64,000 bases of DNA from Promerops cafer. Taxonomy: Eukaryota; Chordata; Aves; Passeriformes; Nectariniidae. Of the stretch, positions 21,976 through 33,955 are shown in pieces (the stretch's first letter is position 1; each line of letters starts with the position of its first letter). The stretch spans positions 78,565-142,564 of the forward strand of contig VZSE01006242.1 of NCBI GenBank assembly GCA_013398275.1. The letters run 5' to 3'. The position numbers and the translations under genes are program-made. The notes under the pieces were generated by a model that worked only from the letters and a program-made list of their open reading frames with translations, made no database searches and was not told the origin of the DNA.

Positions 21976-24900
21976 GGAACATTTGGGAGAGATCCCCATT
22001 GGGTCAAGCATCTCCATGAAGTCACGTGGTTATATCTGATGCAGGTGTGGGTATTTTTTATTGTATTTAAAAAAAAAAAAATGTTTATTTTGATGAGAAA
22101 GCAAAGAGATCACGTTTCTTGAGCTGTTCCATCTATTCCTGCTCTTTAATCCAGGGATGGGAATTGATCCTGTGGTGGGATTGCTCCTCTGGTGAGCTGG
22201 CAATAATGGAAAAGGAGATCCCATGATTTCTGAAGGCTCCCTACAGCTCTTGTGGACAATTCTGAGTGGTTTTGCTTACCTGGCTTCCAGACTTAACAAT
22301 CAGTAAGTCCTGGCTCGTGTCTGGGTATTTTCTGCTCTCTCAGAGCTGTCATTTCTCACGTTGCATTTGAAAATTGGCTTTTTCCAAAGCCATTTCTTGG
22401 AGTGGTTGGGGTTGAGCGTCGCTATTTCAGATCAACCCTTGAAAGAAATCAGGTTTAAACTCGAAGTGAAAAGTGCTTTGCTGAGACACAGCAAGCTGAG
22501 ATCTGACAGTGCCTTCAGCTGCTATTTTCAGTCTCTTCTCAAAGTTTTTATGCTTCATCCTGAACCCTCCCTAGAGACTTGGTAAAGCAAATCTGGAAAA
22601 TGCCACTGTGCTCTTTATAAATGTAGACTAGAAGTGTTTCAAACCCCAAAGTTTATCTGTCAGCATCAGGAAAAGCTACATTTCATACACTGGTATGATT
22701 TGTTTCTCAGTGACAGCTCTTGTTCAGATCATTTTCTTGTAATTTTGACTGGGTTAAATGAATATTCTTTAATTTTGGTGAAATTTAGGGTTGTTTTACA
22801 CATCCCTGGTATTTTTCCTAGGGGAGCAGCTCTTATAAAAGCTTGATTGTTACGTGGAGTTTTCTCTTGGTGGCTTTGTTTCTTTTTTCAGAATCACCTG
22901 ATTTTAGAATAAGGGAAAGGAAATGGATATACACTAAAACTCCTGCCACTGATTATGCTCTCCCTGGCCTCTTGTCTCCTTTTTTTTGCCAACCAAATTC
23001 CAAGGACTTCCAATCAATGCATTAAAAATTTGGGTGGTTTTGTCCTGTACCCCAGCAGATCCCTTGGGAATATGACTCCTCCTGGAGGGCTCTGAGTGTG
23101 GGGATGGAATCAGAGGGTTTATGTTGTGTAATGGAGCAAATCTAAGTCTTTTATCCCCTTGGAGCATTTGAAAACTTAATAGAAACAATGAAATAATGAC
23201 AAGTCAAGTTTCACCTGCCCCTTTCCTATCCAATCTCTAAGATATCCACGACATAAAAAAAATTGAGAGTCTTTGCTCTTGAGCTGCCTTTCCAAAGGGA
23301 TTAATCTGATTTATTGCACTGAACCTTCGAGCTGCCATTCAAAGACATCCCGTGTTTTGGGAGGGATGTAAAATAGTGGAAGAAATTTCACTGTGGTGTC
23401 TCCTCCCAGCTAAATCAACTCACTGAGTTACATTTAGTGGAGAGTGATGCTCCTGAACTCGGAAACAAACCTGTCTGTGCTTTCAGGGGGGCTTGGGAGT
23501 GATGAACACTGATGCCCTGAATGCAATTTGTTTGATTTTGTGCTCTCTGCCTTCATAAACTGTTGAAAATTGCTATAAATACAGTCAGGCACAACGCAGC
23601 AGAACCAGAGGAAAGCATAAACCTCTCCTCTGGATTTTCCAGTTCCGTGCGCATCGTCTTTGAAACGCTCCTTTAAAATACGGATTAGTCACTGTATTCC
23701 TGTAACCCTCAAAACATGACAGGAAACCAGGGACTCTGAGGGCTTGTCACTCACATCTGGGACATCAGCAGGCTGAGGGAGAGGAGCCTAAAAGGTGAAG
23801 GCAAATATTTAGCTGCATAAAAAAGAAGTGTTTTGACCCTTTCACGTGTCAGTCATTCATCCTGTCCATGGCAAAGGAACACACCTGACAAAAGGCTGAA
23901 TTTTATTGTCCCACGTTGTTACTGTCAGAGGCTCCTGAATAACCTTTGTTGTTGCAGCTGCCAGGACTCAGCTGATAAAAGATGTTTGGATTCAGTTCAT
24001 CATCTCTTTTCTGGAGCCACAGAAGTGAGGCAACACTTCATCTTGTCTGAAGGGTGGAAAACAGAACTTAAACCTCCAGGTTTGGTGTGGTTTAATTATT
24101 GGGAAGCTTTTATCCCATTTGGATAAAATCAGAAATCAGAGAATAGGGGACAGAATTTCTGGAATATTTGCTAAACTGTGCAGGGCTGGGTATCTTCTGG
24201 AATTGAGACGTCATTTAGAAAATAAGGGATGTAATCTCCTCTGTAGCCTTGTGTTTCTTGAAAATTAAGGTGCATTTCTTGTCTTCTGTGGGCAGAACTG
24301 TCCCAAAGCCATAAAGAATAAAAGAGCTTTGAATATAGTTAGGTTTCAGGCAAAAAAGTAAGAAACGTATTAAAATGATGGGTAAAAATTATTCCTCCCC
24401 TCATTTCCCTCAAGGCTCCCTTTTGACATTTGGCTCCCTGATTATTTTCTGAAATTAAAAAAAATATCCACGTCCTGCTCTGCACAACTTTGAGGTCACT
24501 TCTCCTTGGTGGGTTTGACGTTCCAGGCAAGAATTGGACATTTGTGAGTATTAGAACACATCATGAGAATTAGATCAAGGTTTATTAAGCCTTTCACATT
24601 CCCCTTCAATTGCCAGTGGAGATGGGATGGGCAGGCTCTACCTGGGGGTGCAATTTCTGTAATGGGCATGGAGGAGGAAATCAATGACGACCTCTGGTTG
24701 TCCTCTGGCACCACCACCAAGGTCTTTGCCTGCCCTCCACCATGCAAGACTCAGATTTTTATTAAGTAAGAGCTGCTTATCACTTGAAACCTTCTATTTT
24801 GCTTTAGAAATGTCTTTAAACTCAGTTTCTCTGTTCATTGGGTTCTGTCTGCTGCTGGGGTGGGGTTGTTTTTCCTAGGAAGTACAAATAATATTTATTA

Positions 24901-27900
24901 GTGATTTAGAATTGCATCTATTGTTATTTCCACAGATTTCCTTCGTGGCCACCTCCCTTTTTGATTGCACATATTTGTGTAATCTTCAAAAACCGATTCT
25001 GTAGGTAAATGATAAAATCATAAAAAATTATTCTTCAGGGCCAATTTCTTCTTTAGCTCCTGTAAATCCATGAACTCTCCTGGACACATTGGATGGTGGC
25101 CAGCACAATTCCTTAAAACTTCTGACCTCCAAACTGATTTCTCACCTGGTGATCTCCAGTGATGTAAAATACAAATTATTTATGTGTGTTTAGCCTCATA
25201 TGATTAAGACCTGAAACAACAAACTCTTCAAATCCCAAATTCAGTTTAATATTATTGCTGAAAATTGCTTCCGTTCTTTAAAATGTCCTGAAAAAATGGA
25301 ATCAAATTCTCTTCGTGGCCTAAACAAGAGACAGAACTGTGCTGGGGAAAAAAAAATGGGAGGAAAAAATCATTGGCCAAGCACAAATCAGAGCCTCCAG
25401 GGCTCGTGTTGGACTCGCTGTCCCTGACAGTGACACTTCCCTACTTTCCTCTGAGGGAAGGGGAGGACTGAGAGGATTTTAATCCTTTCCTTTCTGCTCC
25501 CAGGGCACACTGGGGAAGAGATTGCCCCAATCCTTTAGCAGGCAGTGGTTTTCCTTGCACTGAAATTTTACTTCCATGTAAAAATCCCATCTATTTCAGC
25601 AGGGCTCAGGAACACCAGAGATCATTGCTTTGGTGGAAGTCAACTGCTTTAAACAGCTGATGCTTTCAGCTGGCTTGCAGATGAGAGAGGGATAAACAAA
25701 CATTTCCCAGCATTTTCCCTCCACTCTTACAGCAAGGATCAGGCATTGTCTGGCAACAGCAGATCTACTGCTCAGCCCGATGTATTTGAATAAATAACAC
25801 ATTTAAAATGCCTGTTTATCTGTTTGCCTTCTCCCCTCCTCGATTCCCAAAACCAAACTGAATTTTAATGCGTGCCTGAATTAAAAAAAAAATAAAAATA
25901 TGGAGCAGTTAGAGTTAATATTTTGAGTAGATGGAGAAACACTTGTGAATCTTGCCTAGGTATTAATAAGTAATAATAATATTAAATGAGCATTACCCTG
26001 TTTCCTTGTCTAATGTTCTGTTTGTTGTTCTGTGCCTGCTGCTATAAATCATGCAGGATGTTCCTCCAGCTCCTGAGACACCCACAAGAGGCTTTTGCTG
26101 GGTCACGAGTTTAGGAATTTGGGTTTTTTTGCCCAAAACATCTGGTTTACATGCTCACCTTCACCCCAGGTGAGAAATGGCAGGAGGAAAACATCTTTAT
26201 CTTTGAAGCTGTGCTTGGTTATTTGTGCAGGAGCCATGCCCTGTACGAATTATTGTATGGCCTTACTGAAAAAGGTGGATATTGCCAACTGCAGGGAGCT
26301 GGCAGTGCTGGAATGACACGCCCAGCGAAGGAAAAAGTGTTTGTGGCAATAAAAATGTAAATATTGGGCTGGAACTGCTTCCCTCTGTGCAGAAGGGAGG
26401 TGAGGGACGGAGGGGAAAGGGCGAGGAGGAAAAATCCGAGGGGTTCGTTGGAACAGAGGCCGAGAAAGCGGAATTTGAGCGGGCGCGCGGAAATCGGGAT
26501 TTCTGCTGCAGAAACTTGTGGGAAATGTGGGGGTTCAGCCCAGGTGCTTGCAGAAATATGAAATGCAGCACTCTGCTGGTAAAGGAGAAGGTAAATGTGG
26601 CCTTCCTCGGGGCGCACTGCCTGGGAGGTGAAGCTGCTGCGCCCACAGGGTGAGCTCAAGGTGCCGTGGCTGAGGCAAGGGAATCACTTGTAGGTCAGTG
26701 ATTGTGGTCTGACTGAGGCCAATGGTTTGGAACTCTGAGAAACTTGTGTTAAAACAAATAAACTTTTCTTTTCAGGACAGTTATTGCGTGTACTTTTCTC
26801 TCTTTGGAGCCGTTTTTCAGAAAGAGGCAAGAAATTGTTGTGCTGTGACAAAACAGGAGCTGCCACATATCAAACAAGGTCCTTTGGTTTCATTTTCTGT
26901 TTTATGTTGGTTTTTGAGGTTGCTGTGACCCCCACATACATGTAAAAAAAATTCCTTGGAAGCTTTCTCTTCCCTGCATGTGTTGTCTCAGCCACGATCC
27001 CAACCTTCCCCAAATTTTGTGTTCCTGTGTTCCATGTTCCTTTGTTCTGCTCGGTCCTGGCACCACGAGGCCTCTGTCCCACAGGACCTGGCTCTGGGAA
27101 TAACTGGATATCCATGAAAACCTCTTTCATCTTGACTTGGGAAGAAAAGACTGGAGGGGAGAGGATTGGGGCAGAAAAAAGCTTGGATTGAAAGCAAAGG
27201 TAAGGGTTTCATTCCTAGTGGCTGAAATAATTAATTGTGTTTATCTTTACAATCAGCTCTTCAAATTTCATTTTGGATCAAGCTAAATAAGCCAGACTTT
27301 CAGTTGATATTATCTTTTAAATTGTAGTTCTTGATACCCTTGTATTTATTCATTTCATGTAATTTCAGGACACAACATAATAATGGAAAAAGTGTTTTTG
27401 TTGGCAGCTTTTATTGAACTTTATGTCTCTGTACTAAATTCAATTTAGGATTTACTCCACTTTGAGCATTTTGCACCCAGCATCTCATTTTGGGGAAAAC
27501 TTCTCATTTTGGTGATACAGGTATTTCCCTTGTTAGCTGCAGCCCATGGTTTTTATGTTTTGATGGAATGAATCAGTCTAGAGGCCAAAAATTCTGCTTT
27601 CGGGTTCCATTTCAGTTCCTGCCTAAGGAATAAATTTACAGCTGCACAAATTGTAAACCAACAACGCAAGAGGAAAGGTTTTAATTCCCAGGAGCTGGAG
27701 GAAATGTGGCAGGGCAGCCTCGTGCCTGATTTTCACGTGTCTCAGCTGAAGGGCACGAGGTGATCTGGAGCAAACTCAAAACAGGGATAACACAGGGAAT
27801 GAGCACTTGGGTATTTTCTATTCCAAAATGCCCAGGGTGTAAAATTCAAAATATTTTTTTTATACAAAAATTGTTTGTGGTAGTCCCTAATCTGATGCAG

Positions 27901-28620
27901 ACAAGGAATGGGAGGAGAGGTGATCACCCTGCTTGTTTCAAAGAGGAGGTTTTCCTGAAATTTCCATTTATTAAGTGTACACAAAGGATAGCTTGAAATT
28001 TGCAGTGGATCCTTGCTGGTGCCATAGAATATTTCCTTCAGTTCTGCACCTGTGCTTTTAATTCCCACTTCACCTTTCAAGAGTTTAAGAGGACAATTCA
28101 TCTCCAAAATTTACGGAAAAATTAGAATAAACCATGAGAAGTTCATAATTTAGCAAAGATGAAAACATCAGGTGTAGAAAAACTAAATCCAAATTATCCC
28201 TCCCTGCCCCCTTACTCTCCAATAGACAAAAATTAGACTAAGAAAACTTTGTTTGCCTCAGGAATAATTTCAGTATTAATGAGAGGGTAATTGTGCCTTT
28301 CAAATAATTTTTATTCCATGGTCGGGAAAATCTCTTGGGTGTGAATTTTCTCCCATTTGCAGCCTTTCCATCAGTGGGATCTTTGATAGGATTTCTCTCA
28401 GCTGGGATGAATGAGTCAATGTGTTTGCAGTTGGATGGGAGTGGGCAGGGAGAGCTGCAGGAATTGGGATGTGAAACATCCACACGGAGAAACGGGGCTG
28501 GGAAATGACTGCAAAACTCAACAGTTGCTCCTCTCAGACCACAACACAGATTCCACACCGAACTCCGCAAATATCACAGCTGCCACAAGCTGTGGAAGCA
28601 AGGATTCCCACGTGGACAGG
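21976..28620. other. Long unannotated stretch
   Basis: No gene recognised in 6.6 kb. A run of 13 A lies near 22069-22081. The stretch 23540-23720 and others look unique and unremarkable. A CpG-rich patch at 26395-26660 is listed separately. Open frames there (up to 146 codons, on both strands) follow from its high GC content. Confidence 0.5.
26395..26660. other. Small CpG-rich patch
   Basis: About 14 CpG dinucleotides are packed in 265 bp, including GCGGGCGCGCGG near 26480, in a region that is otherwise CpG-poor. It is shorter than usual CpG islands, and no adjoining first exon is visible. It could be a weak promoter, an enhancer or a remnant of a GC-rich repeat. Confidence 0.4.
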
Positions 28621-28842
28621 CTTAGATTGAATTTCAGGAAAAATTCCTGCAGGAATTAGTTCAGGAAAAATCCTCCAGCCCTGGCACAGCTGCCCAGGGT
28701 GGGGATGGAGGCCCCATCCCTGGAGGGGTTTAAGAGCTGTGGCAATGTGGCTCTTGGGGACACGGGGTAGGGGTGGCCTCGGCAGTTCTGGTTCACCTGG
28801 TGATCTCAGAGGGCTTTTCCAACCTTAGTGATTCCCACTGTG
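28621..28842 (+). mobile_element. CR1 LINE, 3' fragment
   Basis: The match covers CTTAGATTGAATTTCAGGAA, AGCCCTGGCACAGCTGCCCAGGG, GAGGCCCCATCCCTGGAGGGGTTTAAGAGC, GTGGCAATGTGGCTCTTGGGGACACGGG and CAGAGGGCTTTTCCAACCTTAGTGATTC. An AGGAAAAAT-TCCTGCAGGAATTAGTTC insertion with a second AGGAAAAATCCTCC suggests a small internal duplication in this copy. Confidence 0.88.
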
Positions 28843-30437
28843 TGAGGTAAAACAGCCCCGGACAGATTCCAGCCACGAGTAAAAAGCTCTTTTTGAGAGT
28901 TGTGAGGATATAAAACAGGAAGAGAAATTTAAAACCTTTAATAAAATGCTTTCCAAAGGACTTCTTGGGAATTTCATCCCCAGTTTGGGCCCAGTGAGGC
29001 TTTGGGAGGTGGGAGCAGAAACAGCATTATTTTGAATAATTGGTTCACATGGAAATGATGAACAGCTCTGGAAATAATTTCTTCCTAAAACAAATCAGTG
29101 CAGAGCGTGAATTCAGAACACAGCAAAGATTGGTGGCTTTCCTTGGTTATTTGTTTAAATTGGTTTATTTTGCCAGAAATTTCTATCCATACATTTGAGG
29201 ACAAAACTGTACCTCTGGGAACTTCAGGTACAATGCACAAAAAAATGAACTTTTAAATGGGAAATAATAAGAGTAATGCATCATTACTGACTACCCTGGT
29301 GCAAATTTATAGCAGCTTCATTTTCAGCCATTAATAAACAGGCTAAATATTAACATTAATTTCCCTGGAATATTGGTTATTATATTACTGAGTTATTAAT
29401 AAATTATATTATTGAGTTGTATTCTGAACACCCAGCATGCTAAATGTGGTATTTAATTGTAAATCACTGCCTCATTGCTCCATATTTTTAAAACACAATC
29501 AATATTTCACAGTTTTTGTGGTTTATATCTCCTACTTTGGGTTTTTCGCCACCTATTTTTGAAAACTTTCTTTTGTTAGAACCCTGTTTCTCGCTGCTTC
29601 ACTCTAAATCAGGACTTTGATGAGACATATAAGAACTAAAAATGGGAGGGTAAGAGTTTAATGCTTCTTGAAATGTCGTGTAATGCTTGAAGGAATCCCA
29701 TCACTTGTTCCAGGAGCCTTCATGCATGATCCCAGAATGGTTTTTTATATGGGAAAAGTAAGGAATGGAATAGCTGCTTCATTCCAGACATATTGCCTTT
29801 TTGTGGAATGACAAACTGATTACCTCTGACTGCTAAAAGCAGGATTTTTAACGTGCTGAACAAATTTGCTTTTAATATTTCCCTATTTATATAAACATGT
29901 ATCACCTTAAATTATGGAATTTCCATTCGGGATTATGTTAATGGGAAAAGTTCAGGCTTCACAGGCAACAGGATGGCAAAAGCCATGGGGTTTCAGCCTT
30001 TGGTTCAATTTGGGGACGTGTAAAACTCATCAAACTGGGTCACAGAATGAGCACCTGCAATTTGAGCTGCAGATTTGATCCTTGTGGGCTTGGCAAACAG
30101 GAAACTGAGTGCCGGGGCGTATTGAATTCTGAGTTTAAAAACGGATTCTGGATCTGCATAAGGGGGTCTAAAACCAAATAAATGCCCTGTAGGCCGGGGC
30201 TCTCGGCAGCTCTGCTGTCGTGGTGAGGTGACCATGCTCAGGTGGGCATGTGGGATGGGTTTGTGGTCCTGGAGCAGTGCTCAGCTCTGGGCAGGAGTCC
30301 CCAAACCCCACATCCTCTCCTTCATTCCAGCGGGGAACAGTGCGTGTGGAAAAGGAACTGAGGGACTTAAATGGGGGGTGGTGAGATGGGATCTGCTGAG
30401 AAATTGATCCCAGCCCAACACGTGGGGTCTCAGCAAG
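28843..30437. other. Unannotated AT-rich sequence
   Basis: An AT-rich TATTAT segment lies at 29370-29420. No gene or further repeat family recognised. Confidence 0.5.
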
Positions 30438-30671
30438 GTCATGGGATGGTTTGGGTTGGAGGGACATTAAAACCATCCAGTGCCACCCCTGCCATGGCAG
30501 GGACACCTTCCACTGTCCCAGGTTGCTCCCAGCCCCAATGTCCAGCCTGGCCCTGGACACTTCCAGGGATCCAGGGGCAGCCACAGCTGCTCTGGGCACC
30601 CTGTGCCAGGGCCTGCCCACCCTCCCAGGGAGGAATTCCTTCCCAATATCCCATCTAACCCTGCCCTCTCT
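30438..30671 (-). mobile_element. CR1 LINE, 3' fragment
   Basis: The copy is a well-conserved reverse CR1: GGATGGTTTGGGTTGGAGGG, CATCCAGTGCCACCCCTGCCATGGCAGGGACACC, CCAGGGGCAGCCACAGCTGCTCTGGGCACCCTG and GAGGAATTCCTTCCCAATATCCC. It is of the same type as 43703-43966 and 45836-46112. Open frames on both strands are repeat-derived. Confidence 0.93.
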
Positions 30672-33659
30672 TGGTTGAGAGTTTAGAAAGTTGACACAAT
30701 TGACTCTTAGATTGCATCCAAAGAATATTCTGAGGAGTGGAGATCCCAGTAGCAGGAATTCTGGGGAGCGGGAGAAGGAGGAGCAGTTTGTGGAGCTCAG
30801 AACTCAATAATCTCCTTTTTTTTCCTTCTTCCGTAAGCAATTATAGAGCTGAGGTCGCTGGAGGAGCAGAAAGGAATAAAGAAGAAGGGGAAAGGAGATG
30901 GTTGTAGTCATAAAAGTTGCAGGAGAGGCATGACTTGTTTTATTGATGTGAAATTCCCTGGATGCCCAAGTGACTTCACTTCTTAGGAGAAATCTCGGCC
31001 ATGTTTCAGAAGGGGATATTCTAAATGAAATGATCCATCTGTAAAGTGCTAAAAATACACTTCCTCTCTGGTGAGTTCTTTAACTTTGAGGTTTCTGGCT
31101 TTGGGAAATTACGTTTGAAGCTCCTGTTGTCTGCACCACCTCTGTGGGAGCTCTGTTCCTTAAAATCGGGGGTTTATGAGTGAAAGCAATCTTTTTCTTG
31201 GTTTTCCATTTTGCAGGAAAGGTTGTTCCTGCTGTTCTGTCACTTCAAGATCTGTGTCCCCAGGAACACAGACATGGAAAAATATGCTGGCACAGCAAGG
31301 AGACCTGGCTGTTGTTGCAAAGGTGTTGGTGTTGTGAGACTTTATTGGAAATCTGGGAAAATTCATGTCATCCCTGACTAAGATCTGTCCCCAGGGAGTA
31401 CAAACTAACTCTGAGAGAGAGGGAAAACAGAACACCCCAAAGATGTTCAGAACATCTCCTCAGCGATTTCTTGCATTTCTCCAAACACCAGCATATTTTA
31501 GGATGCACTTTAACTCTGCTTTTCCCCTCCAGAAAAACTGAGCTTTTTTTCCCCCAGGTAAGCTCTTAGAAGCCTCCTTGTTTTGATTTTCTTTATAAAA
31601 TAAATATCCCTGTATTCTAATGACAACCCTTCAACAGAAATGGATACAGTGGCACTTGGAGAGGATCCTTCTCTTTTAAGAAGCCTCAATTCCCTTTCTG
31701 AAGCCACTGGGACATCACGAGGGTAAAGATTTTCAAGAAATCTGTCTCTTCAGGCTTCCCACTGATGGGAGCCCTGTGCTCCTGAAAGGTGGCAATTAAT
31801 CCTTGAACAAAGATTTCTTGCTTGTCCCAGGTTCCTGCTGGCCCAGTCACAGCAGAGCCATTTCTAGCTGGGAAAATCTGACTTTCTTCTGTTATTGTCT
31901 CCCCCTCTCTCACAAACATTATCTCCCAAACAGGAATTTCTCTTTCATTTTGCCATTATGGCAGCTCGAGGTGATGTTTTTCATTTCATAACCACATCCC
32001 TGAGGACAGAGAGCCAATAGTGAGCCTGAATTCCCAAAAGCAATTTCCTCTGATATCCATACCCTCGCCTCCTTCTATTGGTGCAATCTAAAGTTGGAGA
32101 TGGATAAAAGCTACTCTGCTACAAGTTCATCTCCTGCCAGGGCAGGAGATGTTCTCTGTAGTTTATTTCTGATGTTTTGACCAATTTGTTATTTCAAAGT
32201 TTATTGTATCTGTCTGTTAGGAAATAGAAGTTTCTCCTGTTATCCATCCTAAGTTTTTGTTCTCCTTATTCCATTTTCTTCCCCCCTCCTCCCATTTCTA
32301 TTTTCTTGCAGCTCGAAAGTCGAGAATGACACACCTTTAATACTCACAGGGAAGAGTATGTCTGCGAAAATAACAAATTGAGGAAGCTTCATGTGAATTT
32401 TTACTTCTAAATCTTTAGACAAGAAAAATCTGGGTATGAAACATAAGATTGCTGGAGAAAAGAGCAGGGGGCCCTTGAATTGGTCTAAGACAGTCTCTGG
32501 CTGAGGAATGGGAGAGAAATTCATCTGACAACTGTTGGCTTCTCTGTGGGTTTTGTAGGGTTCTTGTTTTTGGTTGTGTGTGAGAAACATTTGCTGTCAC
32601 TGTAGTTTCAGCAAGCTCCATGATATGATGTGAAAGCCAGAAGTGGAGAAGCGTTTTGGGCATTTCTGCTTGCTCCTTTCAATGTCACTCACGGGGCTGG
32701 CAGCTGTCAAACCCACAGAGACAGGTCCTGACCATGCTGGGAGGGATCAGCACTGATCCTTCTGGAAAAGGGAGTTGTAGGAAAGGCCCCCAGCCTCGAG
32801 CCTTCATCTGAGTCCCCTTGGGAAGGAGCGGAGCTGCCTCAGGCAGATGATGGATATGGGAAGCCACCAGAACCGTGCAGATGTGGCTGCTCTGGGAGGG
32901 AGGAGCAGGTTAATAAGCACTGACAGAGGGAGGGAGAAGAAATCAAAGCACAAAAGAAATTTCTCAGTCTCTCTTGCAGTCCTTTGGCTCCAGCCTTAGC
33001 TCTGCTCGGCCTCCCCTTCCCCAGTCTATTCACAGCGCTGTGTTTAACTCTTGTGTTTGCTGTAAAAGCCCAAAGTACATCAAGGCTAAACAGAAGCATC
33101 TCTGCAGCTCTTTGTTGTCTCTCACAAAGGCTGCAGCTGAGAGTCCTCACTCCTGGCACCTCCAGACACTAATTACAGATGTCAAACGAGGCGTGGGCCG
33201 CCACCACCACCATCAGAGGAGAGTTTGCTTTGACGTCTCGCACCTTCCTTCCGCTGACTGAAGTCGCTGCCAGAGGTGCAAGACATCCTGACGCCTCCCT
33301 CTCTTCCTGCCTGTTTATCTCTGGGAAGCTCTCCCGTCAGAATACGGGAGTGAAACCGTGATGGGAATGGATAGAATGTAGGAGTGACACTGGGGATGCC
33401 CTCCTTGCTCTGAGGTGCTGCTTTTATGAAGTTTGTACGCTTGCTCAACCATCCTTTTCCGAGTCACCTCTGACCCGAGGTCACATGCACACACAGCTTT
33501 TACTTAAAGGCATGTTGCAATTTTAGTTTACTAACAGCTCTGATAAATCTTTTTATTCTCGTGGAAGAGAAAGCCTTGATGCTTACGGCAAACTTCATAA
33601 TTTTTTTCACTATTAAAAAAAAAAGAAATATTTTCTATAAAACTTCTGCAATGATCTCC
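30672..33659. other. Unannotated sequence
   Basis: No gene recognised. A 54-codon open segment after a splice-acceptor-like TTTTGCAG at 31217-31378 is discussed under findings. A moderate CpG cluster lies at 33185-33295. Confidence 0.5.
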
Positions 33660-33955
33660 CTGAAAGGAGGTCATGGTGAGGAGGAGCTCAGCCTCTTCTC
33701 CCAGTAAACCAGTGACTGGGCAATGGGAAATGGCCTCACGTTGTGTCAGGAGCAGTTCAGGCTGGGTATTAGGAAGATTTTTTGCGCTGGAAGAGTGGTT
33801 AAGCTTTGGAACAAGCTGCCCAGGGAAGTCCCCATCCCTGGAAATGTTCAAGAGGTTGCAACTTTTCAGTCTGGTTTAGGGCAGGGTGGTGATCAGCCAA
33901 AGGTTGGACTTGATCTTGGAGGTCTTTTCCAACTCTAATTTTCTGATTCTATGAT
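33660..33955 (+). mobile_element. CR1 LINE, 3' fragment with terminus
   Basis: The order is complete for the 3' 300 bp: GGAAATGGCCTCACGTTGTG, GGCTGGGTATTAGGAAGATTTT, AAGCTTTGGAACAAGCTGCCCAGGGAAG, CCCATCCCTGGAAATGTTCAAGAGG, GGTTGGACTTGATCTTGGAGGTC, and an end of TTTTCTGATTCTATGATC. The preserved terminal GATTCTATG repeat marks the true 3' end. Confidence 0.93.
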
